Shown here piece by piece: positions 7,233 through 15,570 of a stretch of DNA of 27,658 bases. The notes under the pieces are model-generated. The model had not been told where the DNA came from, searched no databases, and saw only the letters and a list, made by a program, of their open reading frames with translations. Position 1 is the first letter of the stretch, and each line of letters opens with the position of its first letter. This DNA is from JBIKWM01 sp044356305 (GTDB taxonomy: Bacteria > Bacteroidota > Bacteroidia > UBA10329). The DNA is taken from contig JBIKWM010000040.1 of assembly GCA_044356305.1 (NCBI GenBank), positions 1 through 27,658 on the forward strand, written 5' to 3'. A program made the position numbers and the translations under genes.

Positions 7233-8705
7233 TTAATAGGCCCGGGCAAACACTACGAGCTGGGCAGAGGGTTTCCCCGTCACCATGCATTTGCCGGCCA
7301 TCTTGTACTTTTCCTCAAGTGGAATAAGGCGGATAGTGGCTTTGGTCTCCTCTTTTATCCGTGCCTCTGTCTCAGCTGTTCCGTCCCAATGAGCAAGGAT
7401 GAAGCCTCCTTTTTCTATGGTCTGCTTGAATTCGTCATACGAATCCACTCTACGTGTATTGGCCTCGCGATAAGCAAGGGCCTTGGAGTACAGATTCGCC
7501 TGAATCTCATCTAGCAAAGCTGAGACCCTCTCGCCAAGCCCCTCCATTGAAACACTCTCTTTTGTGAGCGTGTCTCTTCGTGCCAGTTCAACGGTGCCGT
7601 TCTGAACATCGCGAGGCCCGATGGCTATCCGCACGGGAACGCCCTTGAACTCATATTCAGCGAACTTCCATCCTGGACGTTGAGTGTCGCGGTCATCAAA
7701 TTTCACACTGATTCCCAATCGTTTAAGGTCAGACAGAATGGGCGAAACTGCAGCCCGCACCGCGTTAAGCTCTTCCTCACTACGGTAGATGGGCACAATC
7801 ACCACTTTGATGGGGGCGAGCCTGGGCGGCAGAACGAGGCCATTGTCATCAGAATGAGTCATGATCAGCGCCCCCATAAGGCGTGTCGATACACCCCACG
7901 ATGTGGCCCAGACGTGGTCGAGCTTGCCGCTTGCATCAGTGAACTGAACATCGAAAGCCTTTGCAAAATTCTGACCGAGGAAGTGCGAGGTTCCGGCCTG
8001 TAATGCCTTTCCGTCCTGCATCAGCGCCTCAATGCAGTAGGTCTCTAGAGCCCCTGCAAAGCGTTCCGAGGCGGATTTAACCCCGAGCCACACCGGCATG
8101 GCCATCATGTCCTGAGCGAAATCGCGGTAAACATGGGCCATCCTCTCAGCTTCTTCGATTGCCTCTTCCTTGGTGGCATGTGCTGTGTGTCCCTCCTGCC
8201 AAAGGAACTCTGCCGTGCGAAGGAAAAGCCGAGTGCGCATCTCCCAGCGCACCACATTGGCCCATTGATTCACCAAAATGGGCAGGTCGCGATAACTCTG
8301 TATCCAGTTGCGGTAAGTGTTCCAGATTATTGTCTCGGAGGTAGGGCGCACAATCAGTTCCTCTTCCAGCTTGGCCGAAGGGTCAACCTCTATACCACCG
8401 CCCTCGGCATTGCGCAGGCGGTAATGCGTCACTACGGCACACTCTTTGGCAAATCCCTCGACATGCGCAGCCTCTTTGCTGAAGAAACTCTTGGGGATGA
8501 AGAGTGGGAAATAAGCGTTGACGTGGCCTGTTTCTTTGAAGCGGGCATCAAGTTCGCGCTGCATCGATTCCCAGATGGAATATCCATACGGTTTGATGAC
8601 CATGCAGCCGCGTACACTGCTGGTCTCGGCAAGGTCGGCACGCAGTACAAGGTCATTGTACCATTTCGAGTAATCTTCGGCTCGGGTGGCAAGGTCTTTT
8701 GCCAT
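7233..8705 (-). CDS. proS: Prolyl-tRNA synthetase, short archaeal/eukaryote-like type
   Basis: Class II aminoacyl-tRNA synthetase that charges tRNA-Pro with proline in the cytoplasm. The 490 residues match the compact ProRS type that lacks the editing insert of E. coli ProRS and is usual in Bacteroidota. Visible marks are the N-terminus TRAEDYSKWYNDLVLRADLA, RGCMVIKPYGYSIWE, the motif 2 region VRWEMRTRLFLRTAEFLWQEGHTAH, motif 3 region TSWGVSTRLMGALIM, the anticodon-binding domain from about residue 300, and a C-terminal domain ending in VVFARAY, the conserved aromatic end of this type. The ATG at 8705 follows a good promoter by about 50 bases. It reads toward tRNA-Glu, which has its own promoter. 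Confidence 0.97.
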   Translation of the reverse strand: MAKDLATRAEDYSKWYNDLVLRADLAETSSVRGCMVIKPYGYSIWESMQRELDARFKETGHVNAYFPLFIPKSFFSKEAAHVEGFAKECAVVTHYRLRNAEGGGIEVDPSAKLEEELIVRPTSETIIWNTYRNWIQSYRDLPILVNQWANVVRWEMRTRLFLRTAEFLWQEGHTAHATKEEAIEEAERMAHVYRDFAQDMMAMPVWLGVKSASERFAGALETYCIEALMQDGKALQAGTSHFLGQNFAKAFDVQFTDASGKLDHVWATSWGVSTRLMGALIMTHSDDNGLVLPPRLAPIKVVIVPIYRSEEELNAVRAAVSPILSDLKRLGISVKFDDRDTQRPGWKFAEYEFKGVPVRIAIGPRDVQNGTVELARRDTLTKESVSMEGLGERVSALLDEIQANLYSKALAYREANTRRVDSYDEFKQTIEKGGFILAHWDGTAETEARIKEETKATIRLIPLEEKYKMAGKCMVTGKPSAQLVVFARAY

Positions 8706-8754
8706 ATCAGATCAATTGTGGTATGAAGTTTGTGTTCCCTGAATTGTCAGGCGG

Positions 8755-8762
8755 CAAAAGTA
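8755..8762 (-). promoter_or_regulatory. -7 promoter element of proS (TACTTTTG)
   Basis: Minus-strand TACTTTTG followed by CCGCC, the same 13 bases as at the tRNA-Glu promoter. Its end lies about 50 bases from the proS ATG. The site sits in the 112-base gap between two divergent genes. Confidence 0.65.
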
Positions 8763-8817
8763 CCCAGTACAGATGCATTCACCTTTCAGGAACTTAACAC
8801 CGATAATAGCAAAGGCC

Positions 8818-10605
8818 ATGAGAACCCTGAAGATCCTTGTAACAGCAGCGCTGAGTGCAACCGCTTTCAGTGTTGGGGCACAGAATACCGGTGACCCTAT
8901 CTATGACGACCCGAACAGCGGATATCAGGTGCCTACCAACACTGGCCAGAGCACTGACCCATATAGCGGCTACAGCACTTGGGATGAAGACTATTATCCG
9001 GCAAACGGAACCCAGAACAATAGCCAGCAGAACGGCAACGGGCAGAACAATGGCCTGCAGTACGACAATTCGCAGAACTATACTGATGCGAATGGCAATA
9101 CGTACGTGACCAACAACTACTATTATGACGATTACTATGATTATACCTACGCCTCGCGTATAAACCGCTTTTACAGACCGGTTTACGGCTATGGATATTA
9201 TGATAGCTATTACACCAACTCCTATTATTATAACTACGACCCATGGTATTGGGGCACCAGCATCTACGTTGGGTGGGGTCCTAGCTGGTCTAACTGGGGA
9301 TGGAATTACGGTTGGAACAACTGGGGCTGGAACAACGGCTGGGGCTACGGGTACTGGAACCGCCCTGCGTATTATTCGCCTTATTGCTATGGTGGCTGGG
9401 GCGGTGGCTTTTACGGTGGTGGCTGGAACTATTGGAATGGCTACAATAACGGTTACTGGAACGGGTACAACAATGGCTATTGGAATGGCTACAACGATGG
9501 CCTGGCCAGCAGTGGCTATTACAACAGCTTTGATGGCAACAGTGGGTTCTACTATGGCCACCGCAATACCGCCTCGGTGGGCACCGGTGGGGTAAGGCAG
9601 CCCAACTGGGTTGCCAAGTACAACCGCGAGGCGCTGAGTGGCACGGTGATACATGCCAACAAGGGCAATGTACTTGCCGCCACCTCGAAGGACCCGGTTC
9701 GCACCAACATTGATGGCTACAACATCAGTAAGCCTGGCATGGCAAATACCCGACCTAGCAGCACTGGGAAGGATGTAACTCCTCAGCAGTTCTCATCCAA
9801 GCCGCAGAACACCGAAACCAAACAGCCAGGTGCTGTTGGTGCAGGCAGGCCACAGTTGGCCGAAAGCCCCGCCAAAGGCCAGAGCAGTGGTAAATTGGAT
9901 GGCTACACTACCCGCCCGGGAGTGAGTCAGTCACCTACCGACGGTAGCAGTACGCAGCGTCCTGCCAATGCGGTCACAAATGGCGCGAGCCGTCCGGTTG
10001 ATGCATACACCCGCCCACAGAGCGCCCGCCCGACCGAGAACCCTGCCCGCCAGCAGTACGTGGCCCCCGACCGTGGGCGTACCAATCCGACTGGCACCTA
10101 TAGCCAGCCACAGAATAGTCAGGGTCGTGGTGGCTTTGAGCAGAATAACCATGGACAGCAGCAGTACAGCCGGCCACAGAATGAGCAGCGCCCGCAGCAG
10201 TATGGCAGGCCACAGGAGCAGCGCCCGCAGCCCAGCCAGGGATACCAGCGCGGTGACGGATATAAGCCGAGCTATCAGAACAGTTCGCCTACTCAACAGT
10301 CAAGGCCACAACAGTACAGTCGTCCTGAGCAGCAGAGTCGTCCAACTGAACAGGCAAGGCCACAACAGTATAGCCGCCCTACCGAACAGGCAAGGCCACA
10401 GCAATACAGCAGGCCCGAGCAGCAGAGCCGTCCTCAGCAGCAGGCCCGTCCGGAGATGGCTCGCCCGCAACAGTCGCGCCCAGAGATGAGCCGTCCGCAG
10501 CAGTCTCAGCCCAGTCGCGGTTTCGATGCTCCGTCACGGGGAGGAAGTCCAGGTGGCAGTGCCCCATCGCACAGCGGTGGTAACAGAGGCGGAGGCAGGC
10601 GCTGA
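8818..10605 (+). CDS. Secreted low-complexity protein: N/Y/G/W-rich then P/Q/R-rich
   Basis: Function unknown. I take the ATG at 8818, because it places a signal peptide at the very N-terminus (MRTLKILVTAALSATAFSV, cut near GAQ); the in-frame ATG at 8773 would add 15 residues in front. The mature 570 residues have no globular domain that I can see. Residues about 25-120 are rich in N, Q, Y and D. Residues about 120-255 are dominated by Y, W, N and G and include three 8-residue WNGYNNGY units. Residues about 270-480 are S/T/N/P-rich, and the end (about 480-595) is a P/Q/R repeat region followed by a GGGRR tail. Codon use keeps varied synonyms, so the composition is selected in protein. It lies 12 bases before the FadL-like porin gene and could share its mRNA. 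A surface or matrix role is only a guess. Confidence 0.75.
   Translation: MRTLKILVTAALSATAFSVGAQNTGDPIYDDPNSGYQVPTNTGQSTDPYSGYSTWDEDYYPANGTQNNSQQNGNGQNNGLQYDNSQNYTDANGNTYVTNNYYYDDYYDYTYASRINRFYRPVYGYGYYDSYYTNSYYYNYDPWYWGTSIYVGWGPSWSNWGWNYGWNNWGWNNGWGYGYWNRPAYYSPYCYGGWGGGFYGGGWNYWNGYNNGYWNGYNNGYWNGYNDGLASSGYYNSFDGNSGFYYGHRNTASVGTGGVRQPNWVAKYNREALSGTVIHANKGNVLAATSKDPVRTNIDGYNISKPGMANTRPSSTGKDVTPQQFSSKPQNTETKQPGAVGAGRPQLAESPAKGQSSGKLDGYTTRPGVSQSPTDGSSTQRPANAVTNGASRPVDAYTRPQSARPTENPARQQYVAPDRGRTNPTGTYSQPQNSQGRGGFEQNNHGQQQYSRPQNEQRPQQYGRPQEQRPQPSQGYQRGDGYKPSYQNSSPTQQSRPQQYSRPEQQSRPTEQARPQQYSRPTEQARPQQYSRPEQQSRPQQQARPEMARPQQSRPEMSRPQQSQPSRGFDAPSRGGSPGGSAPSHSGGNRGGGRR
9433..9504 (+). repeat. Three tandem 24-bp units coding WNGYNNGY
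   Basis: Units at 9433-9456, 9457-9480 and 9481-9504 encode WNGYNNGY, WNGYNNGY and WNGYNDGL. Differences between units are mostly synonymous, so the repeat is old and kept at protein level. Confidence 0.85.
10342..10413 (+). repeat. Two tandem 36-bp units coding PTEQARPQQYSR
   Basis: Units at 10342-10377 and 10378-10413 encode the same 12 residues with a few synonymous changes. They sit inside a longer run of degenerate SRPQQ/ARPQQ/SRPEQQ words that extends from about 10160 to 10510. Confidence 0.85.
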
Positions 10606-10617
10606 TATCACCGAGCC

Positions 10618-12051
10618 ATGAGAATAGTACTGTTCCTTGCAGCGGGCCTGGCGATAGCCGGGCCCGCCCTCGCTCAGGACGAGACCGATGCTCTGCGGTA
10701 CTCCACAGTGGATATGACCGGTACCGCCAGGATGGCTGGATTAGGAGGTGCATTCGGTGCTCTGGGCGGAGACATATCGGCCCTTAGCATCAATCCAGGA
10801 GGCATCGGAGTGTTCAACAAGAGTATGTTCTCCATTACCCCGAGTCTTTATTTCAATGCAACAGATACCGACCTGCGAGGCAGCAAGGCTGGCGATGTCC
10901 GCTCCAATTTCAATTTGGGCAACATCGGATTTGTACTCAATATCAATCGTAAAAAACAGCAGGATGTGCGATGGGCTTGGAAGAGTTTCCAGTTCGGCAT
11001 TGGATACAATCGCATGAACACCTACCAGAGCCAGACCATGGCCAGCGGGGTGAGCACTGGTACATCATATATCGATCACATGATCGGACAGGCCAACGGC
11101 ACCAAGTACAATGAACTCGATCCTTTCGGAGCCGGCCTCGGTTGGGAGACATACCTCTTCGATCAGACCGATAGTACGAGCAACACATATGTGCGCAATC
11201 TCATGCCGAATTATGGGCAGGAGCAGCGTATGAACGAATACTCCCGTGGGTCAATGGGTGAGATAGCTGTGAGTATGGGAGGCAATTTCGGCAATGCACT
11301 CTATGTGGGTGCCACTTTCGGTATACCACGGGTCGATTATCAGGTCAAGCGTGAACTCACCGAGACCGACAAGGACGACACCATCGCAGATTTCACCTCA
11401 TTCACCCGTACCGATTATGTAAACGCAAAAGGAACAGGTTTCAATTTCAAAGTGGGTTTGATATATCGGCCATTGAAATGGCTGCGTGTTGGGGCTGCGG
11501 TTCATTCACCATCTTTTATAGACATGAGCGAGATGTATAGTGCAGATATGGTCGCTCAGGTGTATGACACCACTTATTCATTCAGCTCACCCGAAGGATC
11601 ATTCAACTACTCAGTCACCACCCCGTTCAGAGCCATAGGTAGTCTGGCATTTGTAGTTAAGGATTTCGGCCTTTTCACTGCCGACTATGAATACGTCAAC
11701 TATGCCATGGCTCGTCTGCGGTCCGATTATTATGCGTTCAGCAATGAGAATGCAGCCGTGCAGAACCGCCTCAGCTGGGTAGGCAATATCCGCGTGGGTA
11801 CCGAGTGGCGTATCGATAAGTTCAGCTTTCGGGGAGGGTTCGCGCTGCTAGGCAACCCCTATACAGGGGCCTATGATTTTTCCGACACCCGGTATTCATT
11901 AGGGGCCGGGGTCATGCTCAAGCATTTCTTCTTCGACCTCACCTATATGTTGCAGCGCAAGACCGGTAGCATAGTTCTGTACGGCACCGAAAGTGCAGCG
12001 GCTGAGTCGATGGCACATAGCGTGTTATTTACAGCTGGGGTGAGGTTCTGA
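10618..12051 (+). CDS. Outer-membrane porin of the OmpP1/FadL/TodX family
   Basis: Predicted 14-strand outer-membrane beta-barrel for uptake of hydrophobic molecules. The 477 residues open with a signal peptide (VLFLAAGLAIAGPALAQ) and then the family mark near the mature N-terminus, STVDMTGTARMAGLGGAFGALGGDISALSINPGGIGVF, which matches the FadL hatch region with its NPAG/NPGG signature. Alternating hydrophobic and aromatic strands run to the C-terminus, which ends in a phenylalanine-containing strand (VLFTAGVRF), as expected for BAM-assembled barrels. A relative of this gene lies close to proS in many Bacteroidota, as here. The start is 12 bases after the low-complexity gene, so cotranscription is likely. 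Long-chain fatty acids are the family's best-known cargo, but the substrate is not readable. Confidence 0.85.
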   Translation: MRIVLFLAAGLAIAGPALAQDETDALRYSTVDMTGTARMAGLGGAFGALGGDISALSINPGGIGVFNKSMFSITPSLYFNATDTDLRGSKAGDVRSNFNLGNIGFVLNINRKKQQDVRWAWKSFQFGIGYNRMNTYQSQTMASGVSTGTSYIDHMIGQANGTKYNELDPFGAGLGWETYLFDQTDSTSNTYVRNLMPNYGQEQRMNEYSRGSMGEIAVSMGGNFGNALYVGATFGIPRVDYQVKRELTETDKDDTIADFTSFTRTDYVNAKGTGFNFKVGLIYRPLKWLRVGAAVHSPSFIDMSEMYSADMVAQVYDTTYSFSSPEGSFNYSVTTPFRAIGSLAFVVKDFGLFTADYEYVNYAMARLRSDYYAFSNENAAVQNRLSWVGNIRVGTEWRIDKFSFRGGFALLGNPYTGAYDFSDTRYSLGAGVMLKHFFFDLTYMLQRKTGSIVLYGTESAAAESMAHSVLFTAGVRF

Positions 12052-12055
12052 AAGG

Positions 12056-13603
12056 TCATTTCTTCAGCCTGTTGAGCCCAGCTTTGGCTTTGGCCTCAAT
12101 ACTGTTCCGATACTCAATGTTGCTGAAAGAGGTACACGCCTCGAAGCATTTTTTCGCCTTCTCTCGGTCACCTTTCCTCTCATATATCAGACCCATCTGC
12201 AACGAAGCATTTGCCGCGAAGTAGGTCTTGGATGTTCTTCCAATATCAATTGTGCGCTGGTATTGTGCCAATGCTTCATCGGGCTTGCCCTGATCGTGGA
12301 GGATGCGTGCCTTACGGTAATTGAATTCAATGAGCTGGTCACCATTAAGAGTCTTGGTGTCAATGGCTGCCAGCTCGGTCAGTGCCTCTTCAAAATATCC
12401 TCCATCGTAGCGCAGTCGGGCACGCAGCAGCTGCCTATGAGGAGTGTTCTTCAATTCAGCCTCGTGCTGGGCCTGTTGGTCGTCTTCGAGTTGCGAATCG
12501 GGCAGTGTCGGTACTTTGCTTATCAGGCTCTTGTATTCAGCCACATTGCTATTGGCAGCGAGGGCTATCCAGGCCCGTTTCTGCATTGCGGAGCGCATAT
12601 AGCTTTTTCCTTTGAAAGTATTGAGGTACAGGCGCAACCAATTGTCGGCATCCTCATCGTCTCGGTACAGTTTCATCTCTCCGAGCAGGTAGCGCAGATA
12701 CGGGAACGGGTAGCGCTCGGGCCTCAACATCCCGTTCTCAATCACCTCAATGGCGTCATCATTGCGCTTCTGTTTTCTGTACACACTTGCCAAGGAAAAA
12801 TCGCTGAGCGGGCTGCTCATCCTGCCGGCTTTCACATATTTTTCCAGGTCACTGAACTGTTCTGGACGGTTCAGCACATTCACGTGCAGCAGGGTATACA
12901 GGAACACGGTTTCCACTTCGAGGTAGGCCATCTGCGGGTCTTTGCGGCTCAGGTCCATCACCTTGCGCAGCTCGGCCATTCCGTTCTCAACAGTGCCTTC
13001 CATCCCTATCAGTTTCACCACCCATTTATACTGTTCGGGCACTGTACCTATCAGCGTGTGCATCAGGCCCAGACCTTTCAGGTTCAAAGGAAAATTGGGG
13101 TACTGTCTGGCATTTTCAACCAGCAGTTTATATGAGTCACGTATCTCCATGGCAGCGGTCAGGTACTGGCCATGCGCGCTTCGGGCCAACGCCCAGTGCA
13201 GTTTCACTTCGGCCATACTGAGCCTGTGCAGGGGCGACCGTCCCGTGTAATCCTCCAAGCGGTCCATTCGGGAGGACATTGCCGCTTCCCTACGCTTAAA
13301 GTCAGTTTCGCTCTGTGTGAGCACGTTCAGCATGAAATCGATATGATCCTCAAGCACCAGCACCATCAGGTTATCCGGATGTTCATTGCGCTCGGCCCTG
13401 ATCAGATTCTCGGCCTTCTGTATCTGCAGATCATAGATAGAGGTGTATGCCTGTCGGCATCGCTCGTTCATCTCGAACTTCTGAGCCACGGCCCCAAATG
13501 GAAGCACAAGTGCCAGTACCAGTGCGGCCCATATTGGCCACAAACGAAAAAGGGAACCCGTGGGCTCCCTTTCGCTTCGGATGTCCGAATTATCAATCCT
13601 CAT
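12056..13603 (-). CDS. Secreted tetratricopeptide repeat protein
   Basis: A 515-residue protein with an N-terminal leader of about 20 charged residues, a hydrophobic segment at about 20-40 (WPIWAALVLALVLPFGAVAQ) that acts as signal peptide or anchor, and helical repeats for the rest. The clearest TPR units are at the C-terminus: LIEFNYRKARILHDQGKPDEALAQYQRTID and FAANASLQMGLIYERKGDREKAKKCFEAC. The middle (about 60-330) is helical and less regular and resembles the Iml2/DUF3808-like proteins often annotated as TPR in Bacteroidota. Its ATG lies inside the end of the zinc-ribbon gene (11-base overlap), so it is translated from the nif3-like operon mRNA. It ends four bases from the convergent porin gene, without a visible terminator. 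Likely a scaffold in the periplasm; the client is unknown. Confidence 0.78.
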   Translation of the reverse strand: MRIDNSDIRSEREPTGSLFRLWPIWAALVLALVLPFGAVAQKFEMNERCRQAYTSIYDLQIQKAENLIRAERNEHPDNLMVLVLEDHIDFMLNVLTQSETDFKRREAAMSSRMDRLEDYTGRSPLHRLSMAEVKLHWALARSAHGQYLTAAMEIRDSYKLLVENARQYPNFPLNLKGLGLMHTLIGTVPEQYKWVVKLIGMEGTVENGMAELRKVMDLSRKDPQMAYLEVETVFLYTLLHVNVLNRPEQFSDLEKYVKAGRMSSPLSDFSLASVYRKQKRNDDAIEVIENGMLRPERYPFPYLRYLLGEMKLYRDDEDADNWLRLYLNTFKGKSYMRSAMQKRAWIALAANSNVAEYKSLISKVPTLPDSQLEDDQQAQHEAELKNTPHRQLLRARLRYDGGYFEEALTELAAIDTKTLNGDQLIEFNYRKARILHDQGKPDEALAQYQRTIDIGRTSKTYFAANASLQMGLIYERKGDREKAKKCFEACTSFSNIEYRNSIEAKAKAGLNRLKK

Positions 13604-14363
13604 TGGTCAACCCGTCAATCTCAGGGTCTACAAGTATCCGGCCACAGTGCTCGCACACGATCACTTTCTTCCGCAGGCTCAGGTCGAGCTGACGCTGAGG
13701 CGGAATCTTGTTGAAACATCCACCGCATGCATCGCGTTCCACTTTCACCACACCAAGCCCGTTGCGCGTGTTGTGGCGAATGCGCTTGTAGGCTCCCAAC
13801 AGACGCTCCTCAATCAGGCTCTCAGCTTCTTTGCTGCGCTTCTGCAGTACTTCTTCCTCTTTCTGGGTCTCTGCGACAATGCCGGCCAGCTCAGCATTCT
13901 TAGCCTCAAGGTCGGCCTTTCGGTCGTTGATCTTTGTCTTTGACGACTCAATCAGCTCGTTTTTCGAATCGATGTTCACCTTGAATTCGCGGATCTTCTT
14001 CTCGCAGAGTTGAATCTCGAGGTTCTGGAACTCAATCTCCTTGTTCAGCGAATCGAACTCACGGTTATTGCGCACCTTGCCTTGTTGCTCCTCATATTTC
14101 TTGATCAGATTGAGGCAGTCGGTTATCATGTTCTTGCGCTCCACAATGCTGTCTTCGTACGAGTTCACCTCATCTGTCAGGTTCTGCATGCGGGTCTCAA
14201 GACCGGCAATCTCATCCTCAAGGTCCTGCACCTCAAGCGGCAGTTCGCCACGTATGGTGCGGATGCGGTCAATCTCGGTGTCGATCTTCTGGAGTTCGTA
14301 AAGTGCCTTGAGTCTGCTCTCTACTGGAATCTCGGCAGTGGCAACGGCTGCTTTTTTGGCCAT
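13593..14363 (-). CDS. Coiled-coil protein with C-terminal C4 zinc ribbon (DUF164/CT398-like)
   Basis: The 256-residue protein is a long antiparallel coiled coil (about 15-195, heptad-rich with many E and K) followed by a zinc ribbon with C213-x-x-C216 and C237-x-x-C240 (ACGGC...VCEHC). This is the architecture of the widely conserved family that includes chlamydial CT398, for which binding to sigma-54 and type III secretion parts has been described. In Bacteroidota its role is unknown; a nucleic-acid or protein adaptor is a reasonable inference. It starts three bases after the stop of the Nif3-like gene and overlaps the next gene by 11 bases. The pairing with a Nif3-like gene is common in this phylum, which points to a shared, still undefined housekeeping task. 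Confidence 0.88.
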   Translation of the reverse strand: MAKKAAVATAEIPVESRLKALYELQKIDTEIDRIRTIRGELPLEVQDLEDEIAGLETRMQNLTDEVNSYEDSIVERKNMITDCLNLIKKYEEQQGKVRNNREFDSLNKEIEFQNLEIQLCEKKIREFKVNIDSKNELIESSKTKINDRKADLEAKNAELAGIVAETQKEEEVLQKRSKEAESLIEERLLGAYKRIRHNTRNGLGVVKVERDACGGCFNKIPPQRQLDLSLRKKVIVCEHCGRILVDPEIDGLTNED

Positions 14364-14366
14364 GGG

Positions 14367-15461
14367 CTACAGGTAGTTGATGGGATTGGTTGTGACCTCC
14401 GGAAAACGGGTCGCAAATGTAGGGAATTGCCGCTTAAGGTGGTCGACTAACAGATCAATGGTGAACTGTTCGCTTTCAAAGTGTCCGATGTCAGCAATGA
14501 CAAGCCTTCCATCAGCATCGAAAAACTGATGATACTTGATGTCTGATGTGACAAGAACATCAGCTCTGGCCCTTATTGCGTCCTTTATCAGGAAGCTGCC
14601 GGCCCCTCCGCACACTGCTACGCGCTTCACTTTCTGCTTCAATATTGGTGTGTGGCGCACACAGGCCGTGTTCATTTTCTCTTTGAGTGACGATAGGAAT
14701 GTAAGGGTGTCAATGGCCTCGGGCAGCTCGCCCACAAGTCCCGCACCCACATCCTGCCATACATTTTCTGTCATAAGCAGATCATAAGCAACTTCCTCAT
14801 ACGGATGTGTGGCCCGCAAAGCCTTCAGCAACTGAGTTTCAATGTGTTTCGGGTATATGACCTCAATGCGCACTTCCTCAACCATCTCCATCTCATTCGG
14901 CCTACCGATGAACGGACCGGTCGTATCATCACCTCTGAAAGTGCCCTTGCCATTCACATTGAACGAGCAGAGGTCATAATGGCCAATGTGCCCGGCCCCC
15001 GCCTGCCACAGGGCAGACCGTACCTGCTCAGCATGTGAAGTGGGGACGTAGGTCACAAGTTTGCGCAGATGTCCGCGCACAGGAGCCAGCACTTGAGTAT
15101 CCAAAATGCCGATGCGCTCGGCAATTCGTCTGTTCACTCCATCGCGCACATTATCTAAGTTGGTGTGGATGGCGTATATCAGCACATCCTCCTTGATGGC
15201 CTTCATAACCGTGCGTTCTATGTAGTTGGCACCGTTAAGTCGTTTCAGCCCCGAGAATATGATGGGATGATGGCACACCACCATGTCGCAGCCCTGCCTG
15301 ATGGCGTCATCTATGACCGCCTCGGTGCAGTCGAGACTCACCAGCACGCCCTTCACTTCGCGCTGAGCATTGCCGACCAGCAGGCCGCTATTGTCATAGC
15401 TTTCTTGCAGAGGTGGGGGCGCCAACCGTTCGAGGCAGGCTATTATCTCCGATGCCAGCAT
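14367..15461 (-). CDS. Nif3-like dinuclear metal centre hexameric protein
   Basis: The 364 residues belong to the NIF3/YbgI/DUF34 family, toroid proteins with a two-metal site whose reaction is still uncertain. Marks are the N-terminal PPLQESYDNSGLLVG, the metal-binding VCHHPIIFSGLK, IHTNLDN, and near the C-terminus the second metal half ADIGHFESEQ. Between about residues 130 and 235 is the inserted PII-like domain typical of the long form (GHYDLCSFNVNGKGTFRG and ATHPYEEVAYDLL). A role as GTP cyclohydrolase-like or metallo-hydrolase has been proposed for the family and is unproved. It is the first gene of a three-gene operon. A TAnnTTTG-like site lies inside its end at 14414-14421. Confidence 0.92.
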   Translation of the reverse strand: MLASEIIACLERLAPPPLQESYDNSGLLVGNAQREVKGVLVSLDCTEAVIDDAIRQGCDMVVCHHPIIFSGLKRLNGANYIERTVMKAIKEDVLIYAIHTNLDNVRDGVNRRIAERIGILDTQVLAPVRGHLRKLVTYVPTSHAEQVRSALWQAGAGHIGHYDLCSFNVNGKGTFRGDDTTGPFIGRPNEMEMVEEVRIEVIYPKHIETQLLKALRATHPYEEVAYDLLMTENVWQDVGAGLVGELPEAIDTLTFLSSLKEKMNTACVRHTPILKQKVKRVAVCGGAGSFLIKDAIRARADVLVTSDIKYHQFFDADGRLVIADIGHFESEQFTIDLLVDHLKRQFPTFATRFPEVTTNPINYL

Positions 15462-15482
15462 GGTTTTTCCTTAATAAGGCCA

Positions 15483-15490
15483 CAAAGGAA
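15483..15490 (-). promoter_or_regulatory. Weak -7-like element before the nif3-like operon (TTCCTTTG)
   Basis: Minus-strand TTCCTTTG differs from TAnnTTTG by one base and ends about 22 bases before the ATG at 15461. It sits 36 bases from the divergent amidase promoter, so the two transcripts start back to back. Confidence 0.4.
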
Positions 15491-15526
15491 CCCAAAACCG
15501 TTCTGTGGCGGGGCCCCGCCTTCAGG

Positions 15527-15534
15527 TAGATTTG
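15527..15534 (+). promoter_or_regulatory. -7 promoter element of the amidase gene (TAGATTTG)
   Basis: Exact TAnnTTTG followed by C. It decides the start of the amidase: the in-frame GTG at 15505 lies upstream of this element, whereas the ATG at 15571 lies 36 bases downstream and leaves a leader of about 30 bases. Confidence 0.6.
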
Positions 15535-15570
15535 CAGTCATGGCCTGTAACATCTGGCCAAGTGACAAAA

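Noticed and set aside
8794..9654. 286-codon minus-strand frame rich in V, I and A
   Set aside because: It is the reverse reading of the Y/N/W/G-rich repeat region and has no promoter, start signal or domain.
15505..15570. GTG start for the amidase at 15505
   Set aside because: It precedes the -7 element at 15527-15534, so it would not be in the mRNA from that promoter.
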